A DNA stretch of 64,000 nucleotides from positions 3,861,652 to 3,925,651 of the forward strand of contig WARS01000071.1 in assembly GCA_008933995.1 (NCBI GenBank), read 5' to 3'. Below, one piece after another: positions 22,901 to 35,900 of this stretch (the stretch's first letter is position 1; every line of letters begins with the position of its first letter). Origin of the DNA: Datnioides undecimradiatus (taxonomy: Eukaryota > Chordata > Actinopteri > Lobotiformes > Datnioididae). The notes under the pieces are model-generated. The model saw nothing but the letters and a program-made list of their open reading frames with translations, ran no database searches and was not told the DNA's origin. The translations under genes were made by a program, and so were the position numbers.

Positions 22901-25900
22901 CTGACTGCCTTCTAATGTTGTGCATGAATTGTGCGTTTGTTTTTTAAGAGCATTTGATTAGCCCCCAAAAAAAGAAAAAAGGTGTCTGGTGTGGTTGCCA
23001 GCAGCAATCGGGGATGAGTGTGAACCAAAACAGTTAAGTCGCCAACCAGAAAACCAAAACAATTATCTGAAAACACCATAAAGCTCAGTAAAGCTGAGGA
23101 GAACGGCAGTCAGGCGATCTCTTCGTTCGTCACCATGAGCGAGCATCTTTCACATACGAGTAGTCATGTGATCAACTACACAATGTAAAAATATTCATTA
23201 TAGCTGTTTTAAAGAGCCAGCTAGGCAAATCAAGAGTAATGCTGGATTTTCCCAGCACAAAAGTTGTACTTATTAACAACAGATCCCTAAAACAATACGT
23301 AATTTGTATTGCAGCTTATAAATCATTTATCAAAGGGGCTTTATTAGAAAATGGCAACGGGGCACATAATATGAAAACCAGCAGGTAATGAGCTCCACTG
23401 CGATGCATTTATCTTTCATCTTCTTCTCCACTTGGACAACAGAGGGGACGGTATCACGGCAACAGGTTTGTTTAGGGCAGCCTCGGTATCAGCAGGACTT
23501 GGACTGCTCGGCTCTGTTTGGAGTAACTTAGGCTGCTGTGAAAAAATCTGTGGCATGCTAAAAACATAATATACAGGAGCCTGGCATCCCTAAGAGAGAG
23601 TCTGACTGTCTGTTCCTCTCTGCAGGTAGCCATGTTTGGAAGTGCTGACAAACAGAGAAGAAAGACAGAATGCATGGGGTCCCGGGCCGGCGGTTGGACA
23701 CTCGCCAGAATGTCACGTCCTCTTCATATTTGAGCTCCAACTATGGTCACCTTTCATAAACCGTGCTTGATTGTGTGTGTTTGGACCAAACTAAAGCACT
23801 TTTAACAATAACTAGACATGATCTGGATCGACCTCCCTTCTTAGTATGAATTTTAGTTTGCAGACAAAGCACGTGTTGTCATTACATGGTCGCATTTAGT
23901 CCCAGTCTCCCCTTGTCTTAGGGACGCCTGTACACAGGGGGATTTGCTTAAAGCCGTCACCCAATGAGTCAGTCACTAAGGTAGAGGAATCTCATAATTA
24001 AGGCCTCATTAAAGCTACACAGCCCAGCTATGTTGGTTTACAGGGCAGACAGAAACCTCACAGATTCACAATGGGGCCATTCATAATACCTCACTTCTCT
24101 GAAGGAAAAGAGAAAAAGCAGTTGCTCTTAGCATTTGGGCAGATGTAATTGCAATCACTCAGCTTGTCTGATGCTGATAATGGGGCGATGGGAAATTCCT
24201 GTCAGAGTCGTGGCGCAGGGTGGTTTCGCAACCACTTTGGCAGGCTCCATGTTCCACTGCAGGGCAGCGAATGCGTTATGGCATGCTCACATAGCTGTCA
24301 TTAAACACATTTTGAAGAAAAAAAGAAAAAAAAAACAACACAAGACAATCAAAACTCACAAGTGTGTGCCACTCTCTTGCTTCTTGAGCAATGAAAAAGC
24401 AAATATTATGTAAACGTATATCGTCTGTCATCCCCGCGCTTTTGTACATGTTGAAAGACTTCAGCTTGTGGAAAAAAAACCCAGAAAGTGAATATGCTTC
24501 AGCAATCCCAGTCACCTAATAGACCCTATAACTTCTGTCTGAGCCATTTTCAACATCTTTATTTTCATTTGTCATTTTAAAAACATTTCTCCTGACTGGT
24601 AGTTTATGTGAAAATGTAGCTGTGGTGAAATAAAGCCGCATATTAAGTGGTACCTAAAAATGTCGTGCTGTTCGTTTAAAAATAAGAAAAGTAATGTTTG
24701 TTTTCCAAATTTTGGGCATGTTTTTCTGCAAGCGGCCCGTCGCCGTCTGAAATGTGTGCTACAGTAGGTGGCTGAAATAGCACGTGGGTGCGACGTTCTT
24801 GTGGTTGGTCCCTGGGTACAGTATGTGACACTTGGCATCTCAGCAATGCTTCCATGAGAAGCCTCTATTATAAAGCATTCATGCAATGATGCTAACAAGC
24901 TCATTTTACTGGCTGGACAAGCGTTTGTTCAATAAGGTCCAAGACTTTCTTATTAGTGCCTTGTGGGACCACCCAAGAAACAATATAGTGATATTAAAGA
25001 TCATCTAATAATCTCCAAAGAGAAGCAATAAAGTCCCATTTACCGGACTGCAGTATGTTGCAATGGACAACAGCTATTCACTTTTAATTAAACTGGATAC
25101 CTGAGAAATAAAAAAATGCATGAAATACAGCCTGGATGAAAGGTAATAGCCGTTAGATTTAGTTCCCTGGATGCGTGCAGAGTGTCTCGTTTCAGACAAC
25201 AAGATGTTCCAGTCATATTTTACAGGTAGGTTACTGCAGTCATGAATTTACTTGGCTGTCTGCCAGCGTTTGCAAAGGTATTTGAGGTATTTGGGGTATT
25301 TTACAATTCAAATGATGCCACAGAGAAATGTTAAGTTTTGCTTAACTCTGGGGGATGTTTTCATAAATAAATATGAGACGCTGAAAAAGAAAGATGAAGA
25401 AACGCTGATAAAAATTCAATGAAATTTTAAAAAAGGTTATTTTCCTGGCCAAAAACTAGTGATAATAATTTGTTTTTATGGATGAGCATACATTATAATG
25501 TGCAGAGACCAAGTGGCAGCATTTTTAAAAAGTTTAATTTCAAATTACAACATAGTATGGGTAATAAAAAATATGTAAAAAGATATAATTTTATTCTTGT
25601 AATAATAATCTGTGGTTTCAACAGTCCACCAGAGTGTAAATCAACATGTGATCCATAAAATTCCTCAAACATAAATACCGTATCAAATTCCAATGCTTTC
25701 CAATGTTATGTCTCAGTTATGATAAATTACAAACATCTATATGTCAATAAAAGAATAAAATACAGTAAAAACAAGGCAGATGATTAATGATGACACATAA
25801 AAGACTGTAAAAATAATCTAAAAACCGCTCTCTTACAGTCAAAAGGTGTGTTTCGGTTTGTCTGACACATTTAAAACGAGGTTAAAGGCGTGATCACATT

Positions 25901-26264
25901 ATTACGGAAAAACAGTCAAAGCATGCACCTTCTCCATTAACGCGTACGTGGTGTGTTGCAGTGGCTCTGTGCAGTTACCTGTGGTGCCAGTTCAGATTTG
26001 TTAAACTCAACACAAACTGACGCAGATCTATGTGCACTCAGCCAGTGGATATCGACAACTGCTTGAGCTGAAAGATGGTTGAAACTGAATCACTCGTGTT
26101 GCTGAATTCCCAGCAACACAATCGAGCTAAGGTGTTGCTGTTAAACACAGCACCACTGGGTGCAGAGGTGTGGTGAATACAGTGCAGACCAGTGTGGGAG
26201 GTGCAGCGTGAGACACTTGTTTTCCTGTTGTAATGTGAATACACCATGAGAATGGACCGCTATG
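22901..26264. other. Intergenic, nothing recognised
   Basis: This is AT-rich non-coding sequence with an A-rich run near 24316-24340 and no recognisable exon. The distal 3' flank of c1qtnf12 may lie at its right end. Confidence 0.4.
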
Positions 26265-26605
26265 CTAGCTGCTCTAGAAGGCTGCACTCGAGCACAAGAG
26301 CTAAATGCTAACATCAGCATGCTAGCATGCTCACAATGACGTTGCTAACATGCTGATGATTAGCTAGTATCTTAGTTTAGCGTGTTAGCTAGCCAACACC
26401 TGTTTTTGGCTACAGAGACATATCTAATGGCAGTCTGTCCAGTTGTTGTGATGTTTCACCTAAAACCACAAACGTTAGCCTCATGGCGAGGCTACATGAA
26501 AATCAGTGGCTCACCAATGTCAGTAGGATGCGCCAGATATTTTGATCTGAACCAAAGTGGTGGACCCAACAACCTACAGAGGACATGCATAGCCACACAG
26601 CTAGC
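26265..26605. repeat. Interspersed repeat of the 'TGCTAACATGCTAA / CATGGCAATCCATCCA' family, copy 2
   Basis: It shares with 1660-2140 the words GCTAACATGCTGATGATTAG, TTTAGCGTGTTAGCTAG and GATCTGAACCAAAGTGGTGG in the same order. Confidence 0.65.
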
Positions 26606-27253
26606 ATGGTTAAAAAAAATGCATTAATAGTTATGTCACAAAACATGTAATTACATTTGTGGGGCATCACTTTTCTACGATTCTGTCTATTGAGCATGTT
26701 TCCATTGTCCAGTGTACTCACAGTCTATGTACCATATAACATATATATAACATGTGAGATTTAGTTCATGGTAAAAAATAAGTATAGTTCATGAGTGTGT
26801 ACATGACAGATCAAATAAAAACATGACAGTGTACATTAAGTGCTCAAAATGTACTTTTTCATGTCCCATAGCTCTTCCAACATCAATCTAGTGAACATTA
26901 AAAACATTGATATTTGGTTTACCGCAAAAAGGTCTTCAACATCCATGAAAAATATACCAAAACAGGCGTATTCACTGCAGGTTATTGTTTTGTTTTGTGA
27001 AGCAACGGGCATCCAAGCTCCTGAGGGAAATGGCAGCGCACTGTGAAAAACAAACTCAGTCCTCGAGTTCTTCACACTGTCCTTTCACCGTCTGACAAGC
27101 AGTCCAGTCAATGTCAGCCTCACTTCCTTCCTTCTTTCAGACCTCCCCTGTGGTTTGGTACTGTGTTGTGGTGCTCATAAGCAGTCCATTGAAAGACAAA
27201 ACAGAAAACGGCAGCGGTGGATGGCCTGGATGTCACCCTATTCATGTGCGACG
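26606..27253. other. c1qtnf12 3' flank / 3'UTR
   Basis: This lies directly downstream of the c1qtnf12 stop codon on the minus strand and should hold its 3'UTR. I see no convincing AATAAA on the minus strand close to the stop, so the 3' end is not placed. Confidence 0.35.
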
Positions 27254-28021
27254 CTATACCCCGAGCAGCATGCCCATAAAGTCGGAACCGTTCTGTATTG
27301 TGATGGAAGCGCCTGCTGCATTATCCACAAATATGGAGGTGTACTGCCCAGCCTGCAGAGGAAAATACACAAACGGTGTTGCAGAGAGATCGCACAAATA
27401 CAGATTCATATTTTGGTTTGTTTGTGTGTCTGTTAGTGCGCTGCTCACCTGTAGCTCCAGCAGCCCCTGCACGCTGACGGTGAATATCTTACTGTTGCTT
27501 TCTAATCCGACAATCATCTCCAGTGAGCTGCAATCATGTTACAAAGAGGAATAAATACTGTGTTGAATTTGCATTTTTCAAGACCTGCAAAATGCCAAAT
27601 GTACAGCATTGTGATGTCTGTGTGCCAAATGAAAGTGACCATCAGCAGCTAGATACACTAGCTTAGCAAAAAGACAGGAAATGATACAAAACAGCTATCC
27701 TGCTCCAGTATGGGGCTGGAGGTGTAAATGTAATTAACATATTTGCCTTTGTAGTACACGTGCTACAGGTACCACCAGAGGGCACACCAGACAAATCAGA
27801 CACTTAAAACTTTTGGATTTGCGAGACGTAAACAACAAACATGGCGACACTTGCATAGGTGACTATTATGTTGATTGTAAGGTCACGGGAGGAAAAGCAA
27901 CAGCTGCACCCTACAAGATTTTACATGTGGCTCCTAAATTGAACACATCATGACAATGCTGAGTGTGTTTATCATTTTGTAAATGAGAGGCTGATTATAA
28001 AAACAGTATTTTGCAATGTCC

Positions 28022-28069
<48 letters not shown>

Positions 28070-31000
28070 GAGCTAACCAGTTCAGCGGTTCAGCTGTTGC
28101 TGCTCTCTAGCAACATGCATCTGCTATCATTGCCTACTGCCCCATGTTGAGTCCTGTGTACACGTAGCATTGATGTCTGAGGATGTACACAACCTGTGCT
28201 TCAGATGGGTGCAGGATACACAAGACAGCCATCATGTGCATGTAAACACGTGCATGTAAACGTCTAAACGTAACAAAAACCTGCGGACCGACAAAAAATG
28301 TTGTATTTGTCGTGGCAAAAAAAAAAAAAATATTGTTATTTACTTTGATGGAGATACAGTGTTTTTCTTCAGAGGTGATGTTAGCCACAGTTAGTTACCA
28401 TTGGATGGAGTCACGCTAGCTGCTTTTCCATCTTTACGCTAAGCTAAGATAGCACGGTGGAGTTTGTAGCTTATACTTAGCATACAGCCTTATCCAACTC
28501 TCAGCAGGAAACAGAATAATATCTCCCCAAATGTCAAACTTTGTCTTTCAAAACTCTTTTGCCTTCAGAGTCTGTGGGGATGGTTGTAACATCGCTGCAG
28601 GCCTTAACCACACAGCGAGAGCACTGGCTCCTGTTAAGTGGAAAATGCTACATTTTTATGGCAAATCAATCATGTTTGTCTTCACTCTAACTGCCATCAC
28701 AATGAGCCTCATTTCACATTCTCTGCATTTTCGTGTGTGGGAGAGGGCGAGACTGGCTGGGGCTTTGGCTTGGAAAAGCAAGAGCCAAGGACTATTTTGG
28801 GTTAGGTAACCCATCATAATACTATTATTTATACGTTCCCCTCATTGTACCAAGCTAGAGGCGAGGCTGTGGAGCTCTGCACAGTCCGGGAGAGACTTTA
28901 GGGAGCAATTCATTTCATTCTGTAAGTAAATAGAAATTTTGAAATATTGGAAAGAACTGTTCCCGCTGTATTAGATACTTCATTATCTGTTTCCCACATC
29001 CCAAACAAGGGCATTTCGCTGCTGTGCTGCTGAGTATAACAGGCTGCCTGGAGTGTCAAAGGTGAGTCTATAAAGATTAGTTAGGCGACAGGGACGAGGG
29101 CTGTATGTGAGAGGACATTTCCTTTAAAGACCTGCTCTGCTTTTATACAGGAAATGCCACACTGGTTCCACACAAAGTGTAACAGACAAAACCTTTAACA
29201 GCTCATAAATTCTGGTGAAAGTTAAGGTAGCATTAAACACCAATAAAATGTCCCTGTTACACAGGGAAAGTAAACAATTTATCAAAACAAGAATGTCAGG
29301 AATGCAAAGTGTGGTTTTTGTAGTTAATTACTTCTCCAAGATCAATTTTATGAACTTTCATTGGTTATAGGTTGTATTACTGACTGCTGTAACCCAAACA
29401 AATGCAAACCACATGGACACAATCATTTGACTGAGTGCTTGGAAGGGCATATTTGATGTGGATTTGAAAACGATGCACATCCAAAACTGAATGAAAACAG
29501 GGATTAGACTCAAAACTGGCAAACTGGTTCACGTGTAAACACACTGATATTGTACAGAATACCTACGTGTATCTGTGGCAGAGTGATTCGATGCAGATCA
29601 GCACCCGGACATTGTCCCTGGCCTTGAGCTGACTCTTGCTCCTCTTCACCTCATTGTGGTCTACATGAAAGCAAAATGAGCACAATCACATTACACTCGT
29701 GCATAAGTCACAAATGCATAACGCCGCTTTAAGTGACAACCCCTCCCCTGAACAGTTGGTTCGCATAGGTTTGCAACTGTAACTGGACACAGCAGTCATT
29801 ATGAAGACATTGGATGGTGAAGTATTTTTTTAGTCTCTTCTGAGTAAAAGTGAAAACAAAGGATTAAACTTAGTTTTTCTGCTCTGACATAATCTGAAAT
29901 TGCATTTCTGCGAACTTGCATCATCCCTACAGTAATAGCCTTAGCTCTTACTACTGCATTACTTTGTATTTTTAACAACAAAAGCCCAGTTCACAACTAG
30001 TAAAACAACTGTAAAGTATTTTTAGTCTGCATGGATCTGTTCTGTCATGCTCTTTATTGGATTTAGGGACTTTTACACTCCAGCTACTCTGAAGTTACCT
30101 GAGATCAAGTTGCATGTTTAAGATGCCTTTTACAGGGTTTTCGTTTTTATACACATTAAACAACATTTTAAAAAATCAGCTTTTGACAGTGATTTCAACC
30201 CACCCATGGTGCTTAAGCTAGCTCAGTTAGCTAGCTAGCTACAACTGATAGACCTATATCCCCTATAAGATAATGTGATTTACCAATGTGGACATTAGCA
30301 GAGAACTGGTAGATCCCAGTGATGGGAGCAGTGAATCTCCCCGTAGACTGGTCCATTCCTGATCCTCTGAGGAAAGCTCCTTTAGCTGGTGGCTGAAAGC
30401 ACAGGAAGTCTGAATTAATATGTTACAGCAAAAATGCATCAGTCATCCCTGCTGCACCCCTTCTCTGGGAGCTTAAAACAAAGACTCAACTACATAACAT
30501 TAGGCTTGGCTCATAAAAGTCACACTAGCGTTTAAACATCAAAATACATCAGTTTGACCAATTTGTTCAGGTTGATTAACAAAGCGTTGCAATGAATTTG
30601 AGAGCTAAAGTCTTTAGCTGGAGATTACGCTAAGTGTATTAGCTTACTTGCTACTGTGTAACATCCCCGGTTCTTCACAAACGTACTAGTAGTACAAACA
30701 TGTCTTCTGATAAACTGCATTAACTGTCCTGTTAGCGACCAAGATAGCGATTAAAGTTTGCTAGCTTGGAGCACTTCTTTCACCAACTCTGTATTTAATT
30801 ATAATGATAAAAGATATATATATATATAATTACAATGTATAAAAGAGGACAAATTGTACATAGAAAATTGAAACCTATATTGTCACTGGCTATTTGAAGC
30901 TAGGCTGGGTAACATGCTAGCTGTTAGCTCACCAGCTCATGTCTACTAGCCAGCCTTGTGGATTGTCACTTATATCCAGGCTTTCAGGTCCGAAAAGAAT

Positions 31001-32897
31001 TGGACTCTGACCCCATTTTGATTCTCTTCTATCATTGTCTTCTTTCAATACACCCCTCTTTACTTTTGTTTCTATAAAACATGTAAAATATCGACTGCAG
31101 AGCCATAGTAACATGTTATTATAGTGCTGTGTTAGCATGTTAAATATTCCAGCGAAGCTCAGTCCCCCCCTCCTACAGCCTTGTCAGCCCATCCCAACAG
31201 GGCATAGTTCTTCCACTACAGCATGCTGTTTCAAACAGTGTCTATTTCTGTCCTCTCCACACTTTATTCCAAGTCAGAGACAGAGTGCCTTTTGTATGCC
31301 GCCCAGAGAGTGATGTGTAGAATTGAAAAAGTAGATATTTTTGACCAAAGAGCCAGTCTGACTCTTGGAGTGGCAGTGCAGTGCTTTGCCAGTGCCAGTT
31401 ACCAGCGAGTGGGATGATCCCCTCATAATTCCCCCACATGCAAACTAAGGGATGATTACCAAACACTCGTTCTTTCAAACATAGTTAAGACGGAGAAGCA
31501 AATGGGTCAGAAACAAAGCGTGTAACCATGCAGAGAAGGATTAGCCAAAACTTTTCTTTTTCAGCCATGCGCAGGCCGCGAAGCTGAACCGGTTCATAAA
31601 CATTTATTCGGTTTCAAACAAACATACCGTCTGAAAGTTCTGGAGCTCCACCAGAGTCTTCTTGTCGACCACCACAGGTCCCTTGAGTTTGCAGTGGAAA
31701 GCCTCCTCTATTCGTCTGTAGGAGGTCATCCCCTCCAGGGTGAGGAGAGCCGTAGGTAGCTGGCTGGGGCTGGTTTGTCTGTCCAGTGCTGCTGCTCTCC
31801 TCTCTGTGGCCTCTGACAGGAACACATCCAGGTTATTACAGTGCAGAATGAGTACACATTAAAACTATTCTTTCATAATAAGTGTGATGAAATACCCCCC
31901 AAAAATGTTGTGGACATAAAATTGAGCATAACCAAATGTTTAACTGGAAGTTATTTTTGCAAAATTTCTGAAGTTTTATTGTCTAAGGATGAGCTGAAAT
32001 GTGTCAGGGCTGGAAAATCAACATGTTTTTACCTTTAATCATCTCCTTAAACTCCTGTAGGAGAACTTCCTGGGTCACTTCAGCCCCGGGAGAGCCAGGA
32101 GGTCCCTGTGGGCCAGGAGGGCCTGGAGGACCGGGTGGGCCAGGCTAGTGAAGGACAGACATACAAAATATTGTCATGCATCAAATGTAATCCCATAATC
32201 ATCATGCAAGTTTGTTTTATATCCCGTTTACTTTGGTAAATAAGAAAATGGACCAATTATCCTTAAAAGTAAAAACTGTAAGACCAACAGTGGATCTACT
32301 GGGCTTACCAGGGGTCGTTTGCGCTTGCGACACTTTCCAGGGAAGTTGCCAACAGGTCTTTTGACAAAGTCCATCCATGATCCCAGTGGATCCACTCTCT
32401 GGTTGTCTGAAATCTGCAGCAGAAACAAAGACGCAGAGAAAGAAAATATGAATTATTAGGCCAGTGTGAATGCTAACCAAATTAAGGATTTCAAGGAAGG
32501 CGACAGACTAATCAGTCATGACGTGGTGAAGTAATGGCAAGCTGTCAGTTGGTAGCACATTTCATAGGCAGTGGCAAAATTACAAATTGCATAAGAAAAT
32601 AAATAAGAGGGGGATAAAATGCAAAGAGGAAAGCAAGATTCAATAACGAGGAGCAGACTTTTCTCGGCAGCCACCACACTGTGCTCTCATTCAGTAATTG
32701 CAGCTTTTTCAAAAGTGCTATTTGCCAGATTAATCATATATTTTATTAAATAATTTCACCCAAATGGGACATAATGCAAAGGAAGCTCAATCCAATGAGT
32801 CATTATTTCTTCCTTTAAACCATCACTGGAAAATCTTGCCCTAAGATACAATTAAATGGTGCCAGACACTAAAGAAGGTCACACAGGGAAACCTCCT

Positions 32898-32931
<34 letters not shown>

Positions 32932-35900
32932 CTTGAGTCTTTTCAATTTGCCATCTGAGTTTTGCCACCATTCTCCTCCCAAGGCTTCACCTCGTGCTTA
33001 TTTTTTTTTCATTCCATATAATTCACTCAGGTGCCACGTCAGGTCTTATTTGCCCAATAAGCTCGGATGAATGTAAACAAACCTTGTCAAGTGATTTTAT
33101 TCAGCGCGTGAAAATTTCCATGAGCCCTCTGGTGAAAAATGAGTCTGCCCGTGTTTGTGTGATGTAGATGCTGTGGATCGCAGACCTCAATTACTGTAGT
33201 TTATAACAACATGTCAAAATGGCCAGCACTTTCTCCCTCACCCAAAGACGTACGAGTGTTTTCTCTTATTAGTACTGATGTCTGAGTAACCTAGTGATGG
33301 AAAACTTAATAAATAAGATAGCAAACGTATATACAGTACGCACACAAGGAGTTATGATTTAAGATTGTTAGTCTGTTTCCTAATCGTGCGTATGCTCGAT
33401 GTTCTTATCTGAAATAACTCATTTATAATAATAACTGTACAGGAGACTGCAATCTGTTAGGGAGATAAGGATCACACCCCAACAAGTCCTCTGGAAGCAA
33501 CATTTTTAATGCCGCACACAACTGACGTGTTTTCATTTTGGTAAAAAGCGAGTCCAATTACAGAAAGCTTGAATCTTCCCCTAACCCTTCCCCAAATGTC
33601 ATGTGCCTTCAGTTGAGATAGAAGAGGAGATAAAGACGAGCCACAGAGGTGAGCTGCCTGAAATGGAATTTGTTTAGGTTTGGCAGCGAGACACGGATCA
33701 CTTATCTGCAAAACCAACATGCCCCTTTTCTTCACTGTCAAAGACTTGCCTCTAGTTCCACCGCAACAGACTAACTCCTTGTTTGTCTTTTCAATATACT
33801 GGAATAAAATTTGTTTTTTATATATGTGGGATTTGCAGCAGTCTGTCTCTCTCAGTGTCTCTCTCTCTCTCTTTCGGCGACTTTCTCTTCTCTCTGACAG
33901 CAGACAAAATAAACAACTTAACAGGCGCTGCATGTTGAATCGCTCTGTGTTTTTGTTGTGATTTTGAGGTTTGGAAGCAGATAAAAGCAAGACTGATTTG
34001 GTCAAGACGAGAGTACTTTTACACTACTCAATACTGTTTCCATGAGTCTGGGAGCTTGTTGGATAAACTGCTTTTTCCACTGACATGTCAATTTTTCATA
34101 TTCATTAACATACCAGTCCTGTAAGACTTATAGGAATAGTCTGAACATTTTGGAAAATACTTAAATCTGCAATAACTGATTTTATGGGCTTGTGAACACA
34201 ACACCAGCAACACCAGCTGTTTTGGAGCAACATCATCAATTGTTTTGAGTTTCGTCCAATGGATGAGTCCGATATTCACTCTGTTTGCTCTGTTTTGGTC
34301 TCCACCACCTTCTCAGGGGAATATGTGTTTCTTTTGTTGCAAGATGGTACAATCATACCAAGAGTTTGAATAAAAGATTAACGCTCCTTTTATATTTGTC
34401 CATTCAATGTAAAGCTACAGGTGACATAATACCTTAGGACAGAGCTAGGCTAGCAGTTTCCCCCCATTTCTAGTCATTATGCTAAGCTAAACTAAGCAGT
34501 TGCTGACTGTAGCTTCATGTTTACAATGCAGTGGTAAAAGTTTCAAAAACTATTCTCAAAAGTGGAAACAGACAACTTTCTTGCCCCCTAGCTTTACCAT
34601 GTGGTGTTATTGGTGGCGCCGCTGTTGCAAAAACAACCAGATCACTTTGCAAGTCTAATAAAAACTAGCATTAACACAGAAGACGTTGCATGTGGTTCCC
34701 AATTCCCGCAAAAGAAACGATCAACACCACTTTGAAAATAAGACAGAAAAGAGAATAATGCTCAATGGTGAGGTAAAGTGTAATTATAGTATAGTTTTAT
34801 ATTGAGTAAGAGCAGCGTTTGAGTGTTGCTTTTTGCAAAAAAGTAACTACCACAGGGGTTGGTGACAGGGTGGAGGCAGATCTAGAGAAAGACATTTGCA
34901 AAAAGTGTGTTTAACAGCAGTTCAGTCTATAATGGAGACATGAACGCACAAAGAGATTTTCCCAGAAAACGCAGTCAAAACTTATAGGGAACCGACCTAA
35001 ACGCCTATGGTGTCATTATTTTACAGCAATCACATTGTGCAATCAACATTTAATTCATAATTATACGTTGAAGCAAGAACATGCCAGTTTAACATACCAG
35101 CTCTGTAAGCTTGAACAAATATTAACATGTTGATGACTGGGAGGTTGCTGTGGAGCTGGAGTTGCACTACTATTCCTGTGCCTGTGGCTGTTGGAGTATA
35201 TTTCCATTGGAATTGATTGTAAAACTGTGAATCATCACCTCAGACACTCTCAGACAGCCCAGTATGATACGTAAAAGACACCCTACCGGATTATGAGAAC
35301 CAGAGGATGCTAGTTCCAGAAAGAGAGCTTCACATTTCATCTCGTGTTTATATCAGTGTCATATATCATTGTCTTGCTTTTCCACAGATATAAAACAGTA
35401 CAAGTTGGCCCACACATGTGACTCCTAATTACACATCTTAGCCATTCCCTACATAATAATAAAAAAAGACAGCATATCATTGCCAGGAAATCAGCCATAC
35501 TTGTTATCCCCTTTAACACACGCCATTGTAATTAAACCATTAAAACCTTGCCCTCAAGGATTTTCTGTGCTCAAGGAAGAAAGGCCATGAACAAGGTAAT
35601 TATTACCTTCATTTCTGAGCTAAAAAAAAATAAAAAAAAATAGCAGCAAATCACTGAATAAATAATTTAATCATCAGCTTACCGAACGCTCATCTCTTTC
35701 CACGATACAGATTTTTTATTTTAAGCAGCTACAGTGTCGGAGAATAGCACGCACTATATATAGCAACAGCTGGGATGTCTCACAAAACTTGCCAAAGAAA
35801 ATCAGATTCATTGTGTGCAGGTGAGTCTCTGTCTCGACTCTGAACATCAAAGACTCCACACATGCAGGCCTGAAAACCATATTGCTTGATGACACAGAAA

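Noticed and set aside
33472-34005. 177-codon minus-strand frame in c1qtnf12 intron 1
   Set aside because: It contains Arg/Glu runs derived from a CTCT tract and has no recognisable domain; it lies within an intron already explained by the c1qtnf12 model.
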